From Ceriagrion tenellum (taxonomy: Eukaryota > Arthropoda > Insecta > Odonata > Coenagrionidae), in contig OY720637.1 of the NCBI GenBank assembly GCA_963169105.1, positions 28,825,925 through 28,889,924 of the forward strand: a stretch of 64,000 nt of DNA. Direction: 5' to 3'. A program made the translations under genes and the position numbers. How positions within the stretch are numbered: the first letter of the stretch is position 1; each line of letters begins with the position of its first letter. Below, in pieces: positions 43,972 to 55,449 of the stretch. The notes under the pieces were generated by a model. It was not told where the DNA came from, searched no databases, and worked only from the letters and a program-made list of their open reading frames with translations.

Positions 43972-44575
43972 CTACATCTACATCTACATATTACCCCGCA
44001 AGCCGCCTCAGAAGGCGTGTGGCGGGGGGTGCTAGGACACCAGCCGTCAACAAAAAAAATCAAAGTTCCGCCTAGCATTTATTAAAGTCCTTAATTGTTC
44101 GGGGGAAAAACGAATTCCCATACCTATCCGTTCGGCAAAATATCTCTCTTAATTTATTGATTCTGTCGGACCTGGAAATATAATGTGGTTCTAATGTGAT
44201 GTTCTCCGTGTCGCTCTGAAAGATATTAATTCTCAAAGCCTAGCGCGTAGCCTCCGAGTCTCTAGCGGCTCCCATCCTAAATCGTTCAAAATCTGTGTAC
44301 TTAACGCTTTCTGTACGGCCGTAGCAGTTTTTGACGAATCGCGCAGCTTTCCTTTGTATTTTATTAAGTTCATGGACTAGGTCTTTCTCCGCCGGATCCG
44401 AATATGCTCGCTGCATATTCAAGGTGTGGCCGGACGAGTGCGAAATAGCACCTCTCTTTCACTTTATCATCCGAAAATCTTCCCACAACACGCTTGACAA
44501 ATCCTAGCTTCTTCAGGGCTCTGCCACAAATATTTCTTATATGTGTCCCCCACGATAGGTTCGAAGTTATCGTAA
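43972..44575 (-). mobile_element. LINE D RT C-terminal fragment, longest copy
   Basis: The minus strand reads, from 44575: GTHIRNICGRALKKLGFVKR, VVGRFSDDKVKERCYFALVR, PHLEYAASIFGSG, a frameshift, then NKIQRKAARFVKNCYGRTES and the eroded tail. The 3' UTR (GCCACACGCCTTCTGAGGCGG) and (GATGTA)n tail lie at 43972. The order GHI..LGFV..R..LVRPHLEYA..QRRAARFV is diagnostic of CR1/L2-like RT C-termini. The catalytic FADD region is absent. Confidence 0.88.
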
Positions 44576-45355
44576 CTTCTTATTTGCTTAAAGGAAGAAT
44601 TCTGATGTCATGTACCTACCCTTTACGTTGAAAAGGGCTATTTACCTTTCTAGTTGCGGCTTCATAAGTTAAACTCTGTACGCTTTGTTATGTAACTGAA
44701 GTATTCTGAAGTACAGAGCAACGTTTTTTTTCGGCAAAATGTCGGTGTATAATTATTGCAGCTCAACGCAGCGATCATGTCCGATTCACTGCCTCTTTGC
44801 ACCGAATTTTGTCAGTGAAATGTATCATTTTTATCAGAGTTATTTGTAGCTGCAGATTCCAAGTACCGAAATCACCCCAGGATTCGCGTTGTCATTGATT
44901 TTCATTAATGGCACTAACCTATCGTGTTATATTTCTGAATCCGAAATGCATGCCATAGTATTCATGGCATGTATTTACTTCTTTTCTATGTTCCAGGGGA
45001 CTTGAAAGTCCCAGAACAATAAATACTATTTTCTATTTCTGTTCACCCAGTTAAAGGCTAACTAGTTTATATTATAACCAATGCTTTCATTTTTCATGTT
45101 GGAAGAAGAGAATAGAATAATGAAGCACTATTTTTATTTGGAAAAAAGTTATCTCTGTGATTTCTCAGTTTAGCTTGTGGTATTCACTTCTTTTTATTAC
45201 TAGAAACAAAGTGAAACTTCGCTGCGATCGCCCAACTAGCAACATTTGGATACAACGATCTGTGCAATGATTCTTCAGTCAGCCCGATGCTTATTTCAAG
45301 CTCTTTCCTGAACCTCATGACCTCATTATATGCCCACACAGTGTAGTACGACCTA
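44576..45355. other. No gene; a LINE-like 3' end at 44980-45045
   Basis: CTTGAAAGTCCCAGAACAATAAATACTATTTTC resembles the end of LINE F (AAGTCCAAGAACAATAAATT at 56315). No coding tail could be read upstream. The rest is AT-rich. Confidence 0.4.
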
Positions 45356-45382
45356 GTTTTGGTGTTACTGGATCGTCATCAG
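45356..45382 (-). ncRNA. Degenerate hammerhead-like motif, single copy
   Basis: Minus strand: intact CTGATGA (45382-45376) and CGATCC, then ACCAAAAC in place of GAAAC, followed by TAGGTCGTACTAC, which resembles the cleavage-triplet context of the 35.8-kb copy (GTCGTAGT). Stem II does not pair well. Probably a relic. Confidence 0.3.
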
Positions 45383-45465
45383 GTTCATCATTTCTCGATG
45401 ATGCAGTACCATTAATATCAAAGATGTTAGGAATTAATTGAGTGGAAAATCGTCGCCGTGAATGT

Positions 45466-45778
45466 TTTCAGGATTGGATTGAAGTTTTGGGGAGGCCACC
45501 GACAGCTAAGGTTACTTGCGCTATAGGTTACAGGTAAGGGAGGAAGGGTGGATAGAAACCCGAAGTCGGCATTAGCCTGCTTTTAACGAAAGGCTCCAAT
45601 AGGACCACGGTTTAACTCTTATCCGAACGACGGAGTACTGTACTTGAAATTCCGCCCACAAGACACTCAAGTAGGGATCGGATTTCCTCTGAAAAACATC
45701 TTCCTCTGCAGGGATTTGAACCCTGGCCGTCCACATGGTTAGCCAGTACTCTAGCCACAACACCAACCCGATCCCCAA
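45466..45778 (-). mobile_element. SINE family S1, full-length-like copy
   Basis: Minus strand from 45778: tRNA-like head GGATCGGGTTGGTGTTGTGG, CTAGAGTACTGGCTAACCAT, B-box GGGTTCAAATCCC. The body follows (CTTGAGTGTCTTGTGGGCGG, AGTACAGTACTCCGTCG, CCTTTCGTTAAAAGCAGGCT, TTTCTATCCACCCTTCCTCC) and ends near ATTCAATCC-like text at 45466. About 310 bp. It has the intact head missing at 9562. Confidence 0.8.
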
Positions 45779-47483
45779 TTTTTTTCATCGGGCATGATTC
45801 AATTCTATCACTCCCATGCTTCGGCTATGTGAAATATTTTTATCTTGAAAAAGGCTGGGGAACTCACTTATAGATTTACCATTATTTTAGCGACCATTCC
45901 ATTACAATGGTACAATACGCAGACGGACCGTAAACGCTCATTATATTGCTCACTCAGTTGAACTATAATGCGGTGAACTATCCCTCCCAAACGAGCAACT
46001 ACTTCAGGCATGAAAAAAATGTCTCGTGAACTTCATTCTGAAGCTACTCGGATTTTTTTCTCCTTTTTTTATTTTAGCAAAAACTGCCAGGAAGCGAAGA
46101 GTTTCCTCAGCTCGCATCTCTTCCGGTGTTGCAGGAAAAAGGGAAGAAGAGTCGCAAGTTGAATTAACTGGAATTTGAAGTTAACTCGGTGCCGCGAGCT
46201 CCCGAGACTGTTCCCGCGAGAGAGTCTAAAGTCCTTCCCTACCCCCCTCACTCTCCCCCATCTGCCCCCCGACTCCTTCGCCGCTGCAACACTTGGGGCG
46301 TCTCAAGGGTGCTTTTTTTCCCCCTCCCGCTCCTTTTATTTTCTAACGGATCGAATTGCCGCCACGGGTGGAGGAGAAGAAAAACAGAAAGAGAGAGAGA
46401 GATGGATGGAGTCCTTCCTTCTCTTCGCCAAGCGCTGTGCTCCAATCCACACGATGCACAGTGGGGCGGAATCCCAAAAACATGGCCAAAATTGGGAAAT
46501 ATTATTGTTTCAGCGTAAAATTGGTACACATAGGTTGCAAAGGTTGCTGAATACGAATTAGCTGTCAAATTTTTGGAAAACATAATATCTGATGCGATAG
46601 GGCGAAGCCGATGATTGGAGAGCTAATTGAATTCGTTTCCATGGTTCCGGAATGTTTACCAGGTTTACGTACGAGCCTAATACAACCTCTCGATCCGTAT
46701 TTTCAGCACAGAATCATGCGAATATGTGCGTATTATTTTACAAGTCAAATATATTTTCAGGAAGCTCAAATATTGGCTTATGTTAAAAAATTATTAATTT
46801 ACACAGACATTGCTCTAGCAATTACACGGATCCAGGCATAAAAGTCAAGTTCATTTCCTGCTGACTTAGCTACAACAATTCCATTTTTAAACACTTTTTG
46901 CAGCTTTTCTGCAGTAGATTTTTTTAAATGTCGCTAGTTAATGTTTTACTTTATAAAATTCTTTGAATATTGCGACACGAACTCGTTGAGAAGTATAACT
47001 TTTCAGTGCATATCTACGCATAAACTTTTAAAATATTTAACAAATTCTTGTGATCATTAATTTATTATTATTCTGCTCTATATGGTTTAATAAAAATTGT
47101 TAAAAACATATTCAAATAATAATAACTTTCATGGTTTGATTCCATATTTTAAAATTGAAATGGGTTCGATAGAAGTGATATGGTAGCCGTTTGATGTACA
47201 CGGTGAAATTCGGGCTCCACATCCGTAGCACGAGTGCTCCGCTCACCTGTCACTTCCACAATGGATTTTGCGCGCATGTGCATACTTACCTATCTTTTTA
47301 ATGAGTAACTTTGCAGCTCAAGACTCAGGCTACCCAACCTACTCTTTTAAATACCGAAATTCGAACTTTTATTTTTGGAATTTTGTCCGCCTAGGTAGGG
47401 GTTTTGGCCCCACTGTGCGATGGTGCGTGCACCGGGCGCACTTATGTTTCCTCCATGTTCGGGAAGTGACCTCATGGTGACAA
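45779..47483. other. No supported gene; GC-rich patch at 46190-46480
   Basis: The GC-rich patch has C-rich and (GA)n segments (46388-46403) and overlapping frames of 64-128 codons on both strands, typical of composition artefacts. The rest is AT-rich. Confidence 0.5.
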
Positions 47484-48112
47484 CCTTAAGGTAGAATAGA
47501 ATAATCGCTTATTTTACTCCGGGACAGGTCCCTTAGAGCAAGAATACAAAATTAATATGATAATATTGCAGCGAGGTAATGACAAAAAAACATATTATTT
47601 AATTCAAATCAGTAAATAAATAGAGCTTAATAACATACAATGCATAAAAAAAGACAAAAACAGCTACTCTCATTGAAAACAGTAATTTTACATGTTTAAC
47701 TGCTGAACTCGGAGATAGGTAAAAATACAATCAATTCATAAATATATGCTACAGGATAAAAAAACATAAACAGACCATGAGGAAAAAAATTTTGTCTAAT
47801 AAATAAAAAATAAAAAAATAAAAATAGAAAATTGGCAATCCGAATTAAATTCCGAGCAGGCTAAGCTATTCAGGATAACATTCATTTAATATAATTTCAT
47901 ACAATTTAGACTTAAAAATTTCCATCGAGTGAGATTTCCTCACATCAATTGGAATGGAATTCCAAAGTTGTGAGGCGGCCACGACAAACGACTTATGAAA
48001 AGCGTCCGTTGAGTCGGAAGTTGAAGATTACTTGGTTCTGTTCTAGTAACCATTGTATGATAGGAAGTACTTTTAGAAAACATATCAATTAGGTATGACG
48101 GTTCATTAGTGC
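47484..48112 (-). mobile_element. LINE G C-terminal tail and 3' UTR
   Basis: The minus strand near 48060-47870 gives, with one frameshift, YHTMVTRTEPSNLQLPTQRT then SFVVAASQLWNSIPIDVRK, MEIFKSKLYEIILNECYPE and a stop. This is the usual CR1-like ending (THxxxTR...RT..F..S...LWNSIP..I..). The AT-rich 3' UTR ends in CGATTATTCTATTCTAC at 47484. The upstream side is cut by a MITE at 48113. Confidence 0.8.
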
Positions 48113-48674
48113 CAAAGGTAGTGCGAGCGATATAGTTCCCTAATCATAATAGAGACCATATTCGAATTATACCTTTTAATTCCACCAGCTGTGAAACGCA
48201 CAAATTAAATATTGCATTATTAATGACCAACAATATAGTTTTTCATGGCAGAAATTTTAAGTAATCGAATGAAAATATCCAAATAAATCTTTAACTTGAC
48301 TCATTTTTTTCACGTGGTACGTTTGAAACTCCATCAAAACGGAAGGTTTATTGTGATCCCGAAGAATTTACTGCGGTGACAATATGATTAATTTTAAAAA
48401 ATTGTTGAGAAAACACACAAACTACACAAAGTTGATTTTGTGACGAGATCTAAGTTCAGGGAATGCCTCATTTTTAATATCAGGTCTCTCTGGAGTTCAT
48501 ACACGTACCATTTCTCATGTAAAAGGGCTGGTATTTCTGGCAAATATCTCGGAGAGTAATGTGGTAAGGGGTTGAATTTTTGGTGTCAATGGAAGGGTGA
48601 GATATTTTTTCTTTAAAATGAGACCAAATTCATTTATTTCTAGGTAAAATGATATATCGCTCAAACTACCTTAA
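48113..48674. mobile_element. TTAA-type MITE, copy 2
   Basis: 562 bp. The left end AAAGGTAGTGCGAGCGATAT has lost its TTAA; the right end TATATCGCTCAAACTACCTTAA keeps it. Internal landmarks are shared with the other copies. It adjoins the broken coding end of LINE G. Confidence 0.88.
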
Positions 48675-48774
48675 CTAACGCTTGAACGCGAGGGGGGCTT
48701 TAATGGAGATTCGGTGGTGGAAACGAATGTTGCTACTGGATTAGAGAAATTAGTGATATTAACTAACTTTTAAG

Positions 48775-48905
48775 TATTGCCGGACGGATATGTACGAGAA
48801 ATTGTTCTTTCCGTGCACAATAAGCGACCACAATAAAAAATGAGTCCTGCTAAATACACTCTCATAATACACGTCACCATTTCACCTCCCAAAACACCTT
48901 ACCTG
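48775..48905 (+). mobile_element. LINE D terminal fragment
   Basis: TTGTTCTTTCCGTGCACAAT, AAGCGACCACAATAAAAAAT and ATACACTCTCATAATACACG correspond to FFPRTISDHNK...LNT(L) of LINE D. The 3' UTR is cut short at about 48905. Confidence 0.75.
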
Positions 48906-48990
48906 GTCCATGGTCCATGCTTGGTCCATGCTTCCGATCCATAGAGTGCTACGCTCCACACGAAGGTTTTCACATACCTTTTCACATTTC
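48905..48990 (-). mobile_element. LINE B internal scrap
   Basis: CCGATCCATAGAGTGCTACG and CTCCACACGAAGGTTTTCAC match the complement of the LINE B copies at 42186 and 7000. A small TGGTCCATGC duplication precedes it. Confidence 0.65.
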
Positions 48991-49390
48991 TGTTCATTCA
49001 TCGATATCAAATTTGTTTCCCCATTGAGAACTTGACTTGGAAACTTGGAAATACAGTGCGAGTCTCGTTTTTGTTAATCCCTCAAATCTTGGTTCCTTGA
49101 TCACTTTGTAGCGCGCTTTGTTTGTGAAATCTCACTCTGGCAATCAAGTTTCACGCAGGCTTAAGCATCGACAAACACTTGCTTTGCAAATATTGATTCA
49201 AGCGGCATATCCGTTGCTAAAGAACCGAGTATTCAGCATTTTCATCGTTTAATGGGAACCCATTGACTAGCTCAAATTTGAGTGTCCAGTTGAAAGTCGT
49301 TATTTTTAACGGAATTTTGTATCTTTCTATGAAATGTCTTCAGATTCTCTGTAAAAAGAATTATGATGACTTTGTTTGATTGAATTTTGT
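48991..49390. other. No recognised feature
   Basis: AT-rich. No element, frame or repeat recognised. Confidence 0.5.
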
Positions 49391-49690
49391 CTTTTGACGA
49401 AAAAGAGCGACACTGAGAATTTTATCATGACGCCTCACTGCATCTCTAGGTGTGACAGAAGCGATAAAATAAAAGAGATTCATTGCCGAACAGATAGTTG
49501 AAAAAACTCGTTCTTTCCGCGCACAATAAGCGACCACAATAAACTCCTAGCTCCACTCAATACACTCCCATAATAAACGTCACCATTTAACCTCAAAAAA
49601 CCTTATCCCTTACATTTTTACACGGCTGGTGACCTAACATCCCCTGCCACACGCTCATGCGGCGGCTCGCAGGGTAGTATGTTTGCTGAC
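49391..49690 (+). mobile_element. LINE D C-terminus and 3' UTR
   Basis: MTPHCISRCDRSDKIKEIHC, RTDS relic, SFFPRTI, SDHNK, then the 3' UTR through GCCACACGCTCATGCGGCGG and CTCGCAGGGTAGTATG. 5'-truncated at the same region as the copies at 14.6 and 58.6 kb. Confidence 0.82.
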
Positions 49691-50009
49691 TGATCGCAAG
49701 AAGCTCGTTTCGGGAGACTTGCGAGTTGAGTGATCGTGATAACCGAAACAGCAGTATGGAGATGGGGTGTACCTAACGCTGCGAATCTCGCCTCCAATTT
49801 GTTATGCACTTTTATCGGAGCCCATAAATGGATGGCGAGTGGTGGGGTGGCTTCGAGGTCGATGCGCCAAGACGTGGAACGTTATTTCATCCTGCTAAGT
49901 TCCTGTGGATCTGTCATCATTGCGCTCTCTGAAGAAAAACATTTTGCTATTGCCTTACCTCGAATTAATTTCTGGTTAGGGGGAATCCTCTTTACTCATT
50001 TTAATTTTT
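49691..50009. other. No recognised feature
   Basis: A 93-codon plus-strand frame (49730-50011) overlaps the neighbouring SINE and shows no domain. Confidence 0.4.
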
Positions 50010-50120
50010 AATTTAATCAAATCTGGGTTCCATTCCCAGTCCAGGCGAATGATTTTTCCCATGTGAATTTCACACAATTGTGTGATCACTAGCGGGTGAC
50101 TCCGTTGAAGTAACTGCGCG
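50010..50120 (+). mobile_element. SINE family S2, partial
   Basis: Starts near the B-box-like CTGGGTTCCATTCCCAGTCC, then GCGAATGATTTTTCCCATGT and GAATTTCACAC, matching the post-head block of the copy at 39080. The head is incomplete. Confidence 0.55.
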
Positions 50121-50757
50121 GCTAGTTCCGTGGTTCTTTGAAACAAACTCCACTTTCAAAATTGAACTACAGGAAATATAAACTTGGTACCCAATATTAT
50201 TTTCGTATCAGTTTATTAAACACACTTTAAAGATAATTAGCGCAATTTTTTTGGAAAATCTGGAAAAGGTGACCCTGTGACCAGAACGTCCTTAAACCAA
50301 TATGTTAGTGCCGTCTTCGACCATTTATTCCAGTTTTAATGGACGGAAGAAATAGGAGAACGGCCGGGCATTTACATGTAATGAAGGCAAAGGCAAATTT
50401 ATGCACAACTGAACACATAAATCAAGTGTGAGGAAGTAGTTTGACTCCAGAAAGAATGAGGAGCAGAGCGATGAAGCGATGCGTTGAAAAGGCAATCTTA
50501 ACCAGTACATCATTAGCCACTGTCATCAATCCGAAGATTGTCCTACTGCTTCTCTCCTCTCCATTCGTATTTCAGTTTAATTTATTCATATTCCTAGCTT
50601 ATGCCAACTTCTCTCATTATTTACTTCGTGTGTCCAATGCTTTCTCATCCTCCGTGCCTTTTTTAACGTTAAAAGTACGTAGCTTTGACATAACTTTCTG
50701 TTGTTGCTTCGTTTTGGCAGCAACAGAAAAAATTATATGTTTCTGCCCCTAAGTTGT
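50121..50757. other. No recognised feature
   Basis: Ordinary AT-rich DNA; frames up to 103 codons show no domain. Confidence 0.45.
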
Positions 50758-50998
50758 ATATCCCTTTGAGTGCGGCATGACGTGTTATCACGTCATGGTT
50801 GTCTTTACGCTGGTGCTGAAGACGTCATATCACGTCATGGGTACTGTGAGTGTTCCAGCTTTCATTATGGGGCCTATTGAAAGTTTCTTAGTGATAGCTG
50901 GAACACTCACGGTACCCTTGACGTGATATAACGTCATCAGCACCAGCTCAAAGAAACCCATGACGTGATATGACGTCATTCCGCACTCAAAGGGATAT
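50758..50998. repeat. Symmetrical inverted repeat packed with TGACGT motifs
   Basis: Two 103-bp arms (50758-50860 and 50896-50998) pair without net gaps around a 35-bp centre. Each arm repeats units such as ATGACGTGATATGACGTCAT. TGACGTCA is the consensus site of CREB/ATF proteins, but here it may simply follow from the palindrome. Non-coding; MITE-like. Confidence 0.85.
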
Positions 50999-51129
50999 GA
51001 TCGACTCAGATATCTGGGAAGGTGAAGCGAGTGCTGGGGGAGAACAGAAGGGAGGCGTTAAAGGAATCCTAGTTTTTTTCTTCTTCATTTTTGATGGCAA
51101 GATCAGTGATTTAATACGTGATTATCAAG

Positions 51130-51530
51130 TGTATTGTATGGTTCATAAACGTGGATACTGAGAAAGAAGAACGAGAATTAACTCAAGGCTTTCGAGATGT
51201 GGGTTTGGAGGAGGTTGAAAACTTTGCGGTTGACGGAAAGGAAGGCAAACGAGGAATTGCCTGGTTTGGTGGGTGAGGAAACTTCAGCATGGGATTACGA
51301 AGAGGCTAAGTAAGTGGTTGGAAGTGCTGATTAGGGGCGAAGGAATGCCCAAGATCGTAATAGGAGGATGTTGGATACCTGGGGAAGAGGAAGAAAGAGA
51401 GTAGGTTTCATGGACGTGATTAATGAGGGTAGTAATTAATCTGTGTTGAAGAATGAAACATTGTACGTTAATAGAGCTCTTTGTTGCAAAAGTTCAGAGG
51501 ATTTTTTTCGAATTTAACTTTAACCTTCAC
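51130..51530 (+). mobile_element. LINE A RT C-terminal fragment
   Basis: Broken frames give FEMWVWRRLKT and LTERKANEELP; the AAGTAAGTGGTTGGAAGTGC block corresponds to RWL; GKRKKESRFHGRD type text follows; then the 3' end near 51530. Several shifts and stops. Confidence 0.65.
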
Positions 51531-52994
51531 TTACCCGTATTTTATACTTTAATGATAATTGATTTTACAAGATGTGTGTCTCAGAATATGCCCAATTAGT
51601 TTATCTCTTACACATTGCATTTTTTTCACCAAAATTTTGCCAAATAATCGTTTCAACCGATAGTTCACCTTCTATCAATGGCGCGAATGCTGGGACAGTG
51701 TGTACTCGAACGCGGACAGTGTGTCTCCCATCTGCATTTCCCTCCCTGTTCTCCCCATGTCTCTTGAGGTCCTTACTCACGTATGCCTCGCCCCCTTAGG
51801 CATCCCAAACTCTTTTCCCCTTTGAAGGGCGAGGACAGGGCAAAGGGAAGAAAAAAAAATCTCCGAACCCTTCATCGGAGCGGCGGCGGCGGCTCACGAG
51901 GTCTGACGATTTCCTCCCCAGTGGGTTGTGGAACCGCTTCCATGCCCCCTCAAAAACATTCGATCCGTTTCCGCTACCAACGCAGTCAATGACAGCCGTT
52001 ACAAGGGCCTTACTATAGGCGTAAAACTCCTTGGAGACGCACGTCTTTGCATTCGTAAATTGTGGCTCCGAACGATGTCGATGGGCCATACTAAACGATG
52101 TGACGAGGGAAAAACTGGACTTTTTTTCAATTATAAACGTTGGGTGAGCTTGGGTGTGGGAGATGCGTTTAAGAAATTAGTGCTTTATAGTTATAATAAT
52201 AATAATAATATTTATTATTTCACAAAACGACATTTTAATATACAATTAATTAATAGATAAATTTCGTGAAATTAGGCACTCCAAAAGAAACCTTGTGTTG
52301 GGGTTGCCATCAAATGAATAACTTGTTCTCGACAATATTATATTTATATATGCAATAAGTTTAAGCATAGATAAAATAATTAACAAAACATGAGTGTTCA
52401 GAGTAAAAAAATACATTTTTATGGTTTACTTAACAGAAGAGGCAACATGGCGAAAACTATGCAGAAAGCAGGCACATTGAATATTAAAATAAAATGACAT
52501 GGCAAGAAAAAGTAAATAAGGAATAAATGAAATTTGATATTTAAATATACAGACAAGTTAGAAGTAACTAATAATTGGGTGGATGATACATAATTGTACA
52601 AGATATGTTCAATGTCCTTTCGAGCAAACAACCATTTTCTTAACAAGGTTAGATATTTTAATTCACTCCTAACAGAATACATTTCTCTAGGTAACTGGAC
52701 AAAAACTTTAGGTGCAATACAAAGGCATGAGTTTTTAAATTCTTCAGCATAAGGTCTAAAGTAATGCTATTGTGAAGATGAGCATTTGGCACAAAGAGTT
52801 TGAAAGAGATTTGATGGTAGAAAACTTATTTATGTTTATGAAGAAGAATGAAAGAAAGCTGGGACGCTCGACGCATATAGGGAAATCATGGGCAGGACTG
52901 TTCAGTGGACAGTGTACATGGACCAACCAATTAACCAGAGCACGTTTAGATTAGACGGTTTATGCGGTTAATTCTGAAAAGAATAGCAACTGAG
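51531..52994. other. No supported gene; ATA microsatellite
   Basis: A GC-richer patch at 51780-51970 has overlapping frames on both strands. An (ATA)n run lies at about 52195-52212. The rest is very AT-rich. Confidence 0.5.
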
Positions 52995-53255
52995 ATCATT
53001 TTTACCGTTGAGGATATCTGGGTTTGTTGGAGAGCGAAAGATTGTTTGGAAATGGAGAATTTTGGGGAAGATATACTTGGCACCGACGTCAACCTAATCT
53101 TTGACGAAAGGTGCCTACGGGACCAACGTTTTAAGTGTCATCGGATAGGCAGAGTACTGCCCTTTCTTATGCTCACTATGTGACATTTAAGGAGGGATTG
53201 AGGCTTCACTGTTAAAGCAGTTTCACGGCCAAGATTCAAAATCATGCCATGAATG
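52995..53255 (-). mobile_element. SINE family S1, diverged copy
   Basis: The minus strand contains GGGCAGTACTCTGCCTATCC, CACTTAAAACGTTGGTCCC, CACCTTTCGTCAAAGATTAG and GACGTCGGTGCC, in the order of the S1 body, preceded by TTGAATCTTGGCCGTG, a worn B-box region. Confidence 0.55.
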
Positions 53256-53394
53256 TAAAAGCCCGTTCTCTTTGCACCTCACCACCCTGCCGTACACTTT
53301 GATTCGGTGAATACGAAGTTCGTCAGTAGTTTCTGCGGTCAGTTTCAAGTGATTATTTGGTTTAATTGCAGTCATTATAAAGATGAGACTTAAT

Positions 53395-53790
53395 GGTTAT
53401 GACCATTTCTTATGCAGGCTGCAATTATATCCTTGTCAATATGGATCATGGCGCTTTATGAGTCGGAAACTTCGTTATTGCGAAGGGAGGATAAACGTAG
53501 ACTTAAAGCGTTTGAGATGTGGGTGTGGAGAAGGATGGAGAGGGAGGGCTGGGTGGCGAGAAGGACGAATGAGGTAGTATTAGATATTGTTGGAGAGGAA
53601 GTTAGTGGTAGAGAGTCGAAGTAGGCGGAAAAGATGGATGGAGGATGTCTCGAGAGCAGAGAGAATGTTTAACGAAGGCGGTAGAGGGGAGAACACTGGT
53701 GAAGCTTTGAAGAGGATAGGAATTCTGGACGAAATAAGTAGAGGGAGACGATATGAAGGATTTAAGAGCGATCTAATGGTAGGGATTGCC
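53395..53790 (+). mobile_element. LINE A-like RT C-terminal fragment
   Basis: One frame reads ALYESETSLLRREDKRRLKA, FEMWVWRRMEREGWVARRTN, EVVLDIVGEEVSGRESK; after a shift RRKRWMEDVSRAERMFNEGG follows. It is placed tail-to-tail with the LINE B copy that starts at 53795. It differs from the other LINE A copies, so it may be a subfamily. Confidence 0.75.
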
Positions 53791-53794
53791 ATAA

Positions 53795-54175
53795 TCATTG
53801 GTCGTTCAATCCTAAGATTGGTTTACTGCAGCCCTCCAGCCTTCCCTATTTAACGCTAGTTCTCTTACCTTCCTGGTATCTTTCCTATATACTGTTTTCT
53901 TTATTTGGTCCATGAACTTGTTCCTGGGCCTTCCTCTGAGGACTTTTTCCTCTATTTTATCTTCAATTTTGTTCATCACAAATCCATTGTGTCTGAAGGT
54001 ATGTCCCATCCATTTGGTTCGTCTTTTCTGTATGGTTTTCTATATGGTCCATTCCTCTTCCTTCATCATTTCTCATTTTGTCCATCCATTTCATCTTCAG
54101 CATCCTCCTCCATTACCAGGCTTTGAAGGCTTTTTGTATTTCCTATTTTTCCCTTGATTTAGTCTTTTCTGGTCA
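53795..54175 (-). mobile_element. LINE B RT C-terminal fragment
   Basis: The minus strand reads MGHTFRHNGFVMNKIEDKIE, EKVLRGRPRNKFMDQIKKTV, LALNREGWRAAVNQS and the 3' end CTTAGGATTGAACGACC. Upstream text is frameshifted. Collinear with 41811-42275. Confidence 0.83.
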
Positions 54176-54238
54176 GCTCTCCCAATGGGGTGGGGAATGT
54201 ATGGTAGGGAAAATGGGGCGATGTGTCAGAAATTGATG

Positions 54239-54452
54239 TGGTTTGGAATGAAATAACTTTGTACTTTTCCACACAGTTTATTATCCTCAACCGGTTTCAA
54301 CGCAACAGCGTCATTTTGAGAGGTTACTTTAGTAACATTACTTTAGTACTTTTAGTACTTGAGCAACCTCTTAAAAATGACGCCATTACGTTGAAACCGG
54401 TTGAGAATAATAAACCGTGTGGAAAAGTACAAAGTTATTTCATACCAAACCA
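54239..54452. mobile_element. Foldback element with divergent hammerhead-like cores
   Basis: Arms 54239-54325 and 54364-54452 begin and end TGGTTTGG/CCAAACCA and share AAATAACTTTGTACTTTTCC and AACCGGTTTCAACG. Each carries ATGACGC, a 4-nt loop, (T/A)GCGT or ACGT, then TGAAACCGGTT: hammerhead stem II plus GAAAC with the palindromic stem III AACCGGTT. CUGAUGA has decayed to CUCAAAAUGA or CUUAAAAAUGA. Confidence 0.75.
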
Positions 54453-55264
54453 TGGAAAAATTCCACAAAGTAAGCCCGTCGACGATTAATTTTATTAGGA
54501 ATTGGTATGTTAGGATTAGTGCTTTCCGAAAACCTACCCATCAGCTGGTGTAGTACGCACGTGAAAATATCGACATTGTGATTCCTCTCGATGCCGCCTC
54601 GTCGTAGTATCGCAACGCTGACAATGAGAAAAAATTACGTGTTTTGACGAACGCGGTCCTCTTTCGTGTTGAAAGTTTTCCATCCCCTCTCTATTCTCTC
54701 CGTATGCAACGCACCTCACGCCTCGCTTTTGTTATCCCTTCTCCCCATCCCTTCCACCCTCCCCCCTCTTTTTTTTGACTCCGGAAAGACCTCAATGCCC
54801 TCCCACCCTTCCCCCTATCCCCACCCCCTTTTGTCTTCCACCACCTTTCATCTCCCATCCGTCCTTCTCTGTTTCTTCGCAGCTCTTCGGCACGAGTCCT
54901 CTTCTCCCCCTCCCTCCTCCCCACCCTCCCCCTGAGGCTATAACGCAGCCGCTGCCCCCTCTTTCCCACCCCTTCCCTAACAAACTCTGGAACAACCCCT
55001 CTTCCCTTCCTCCGCGTATGAGCGCTCCAGAGTGGAAGTCGGATTCCCCTCGCAGCAAAGCCCTTGATTGACGTCGCGATGCTTCCCCTCTTGAGCGGTG
55101 ATGCTCTTGCTGCGAGTCCTGCCGAGATTTCCCCGACAGCAAACCATTCGTTGCGACGTTATGCCGGAAATAATAACAGTCCGGACGTGGGTGTAAGATT
55201 TTTAAAATCGAGGAAAGTTATCATTCTAGAATTCAAGAATGGGAATTGAATTTTAAGAGGACAG
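54453..55264. other. Pyrimidine-rich tract at 54660-55010, no supported gene
   Basis: The plus strand is dominated by C and T with many CCCTCCC runs. Frames of 92-116 codons on both strands here are P/S/L- or G/R/E-rich and reflect composition. It could form triplex or i-motif structures; no gene is called. Confidence 0.55.
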
Positions 55265-55449
55265 TTGGTGTGTTTGAGTATCCTCTTTGGCTATCCTGGT
55301 TTGAAGCAATTTTTTCAGGTCAGAAATAAAAATTCAATTGTGACGACTAGAATGGCTCCTGATTTCATTATCACCCCAAGTATAGAACAACCACTTTTCA
55401 AAATCTTTCTCTGTTGGAGTACGATTATGGAACAGTATTCCCAAGGATA

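Noticed and set aside
54691..55142. Overlapping frames of 89-116 codons
   Set aside because: Pyrimidine-rich tract; one strand gives proline/serine text and the other glycine/arginine/glutamate text. Composition artefacts.
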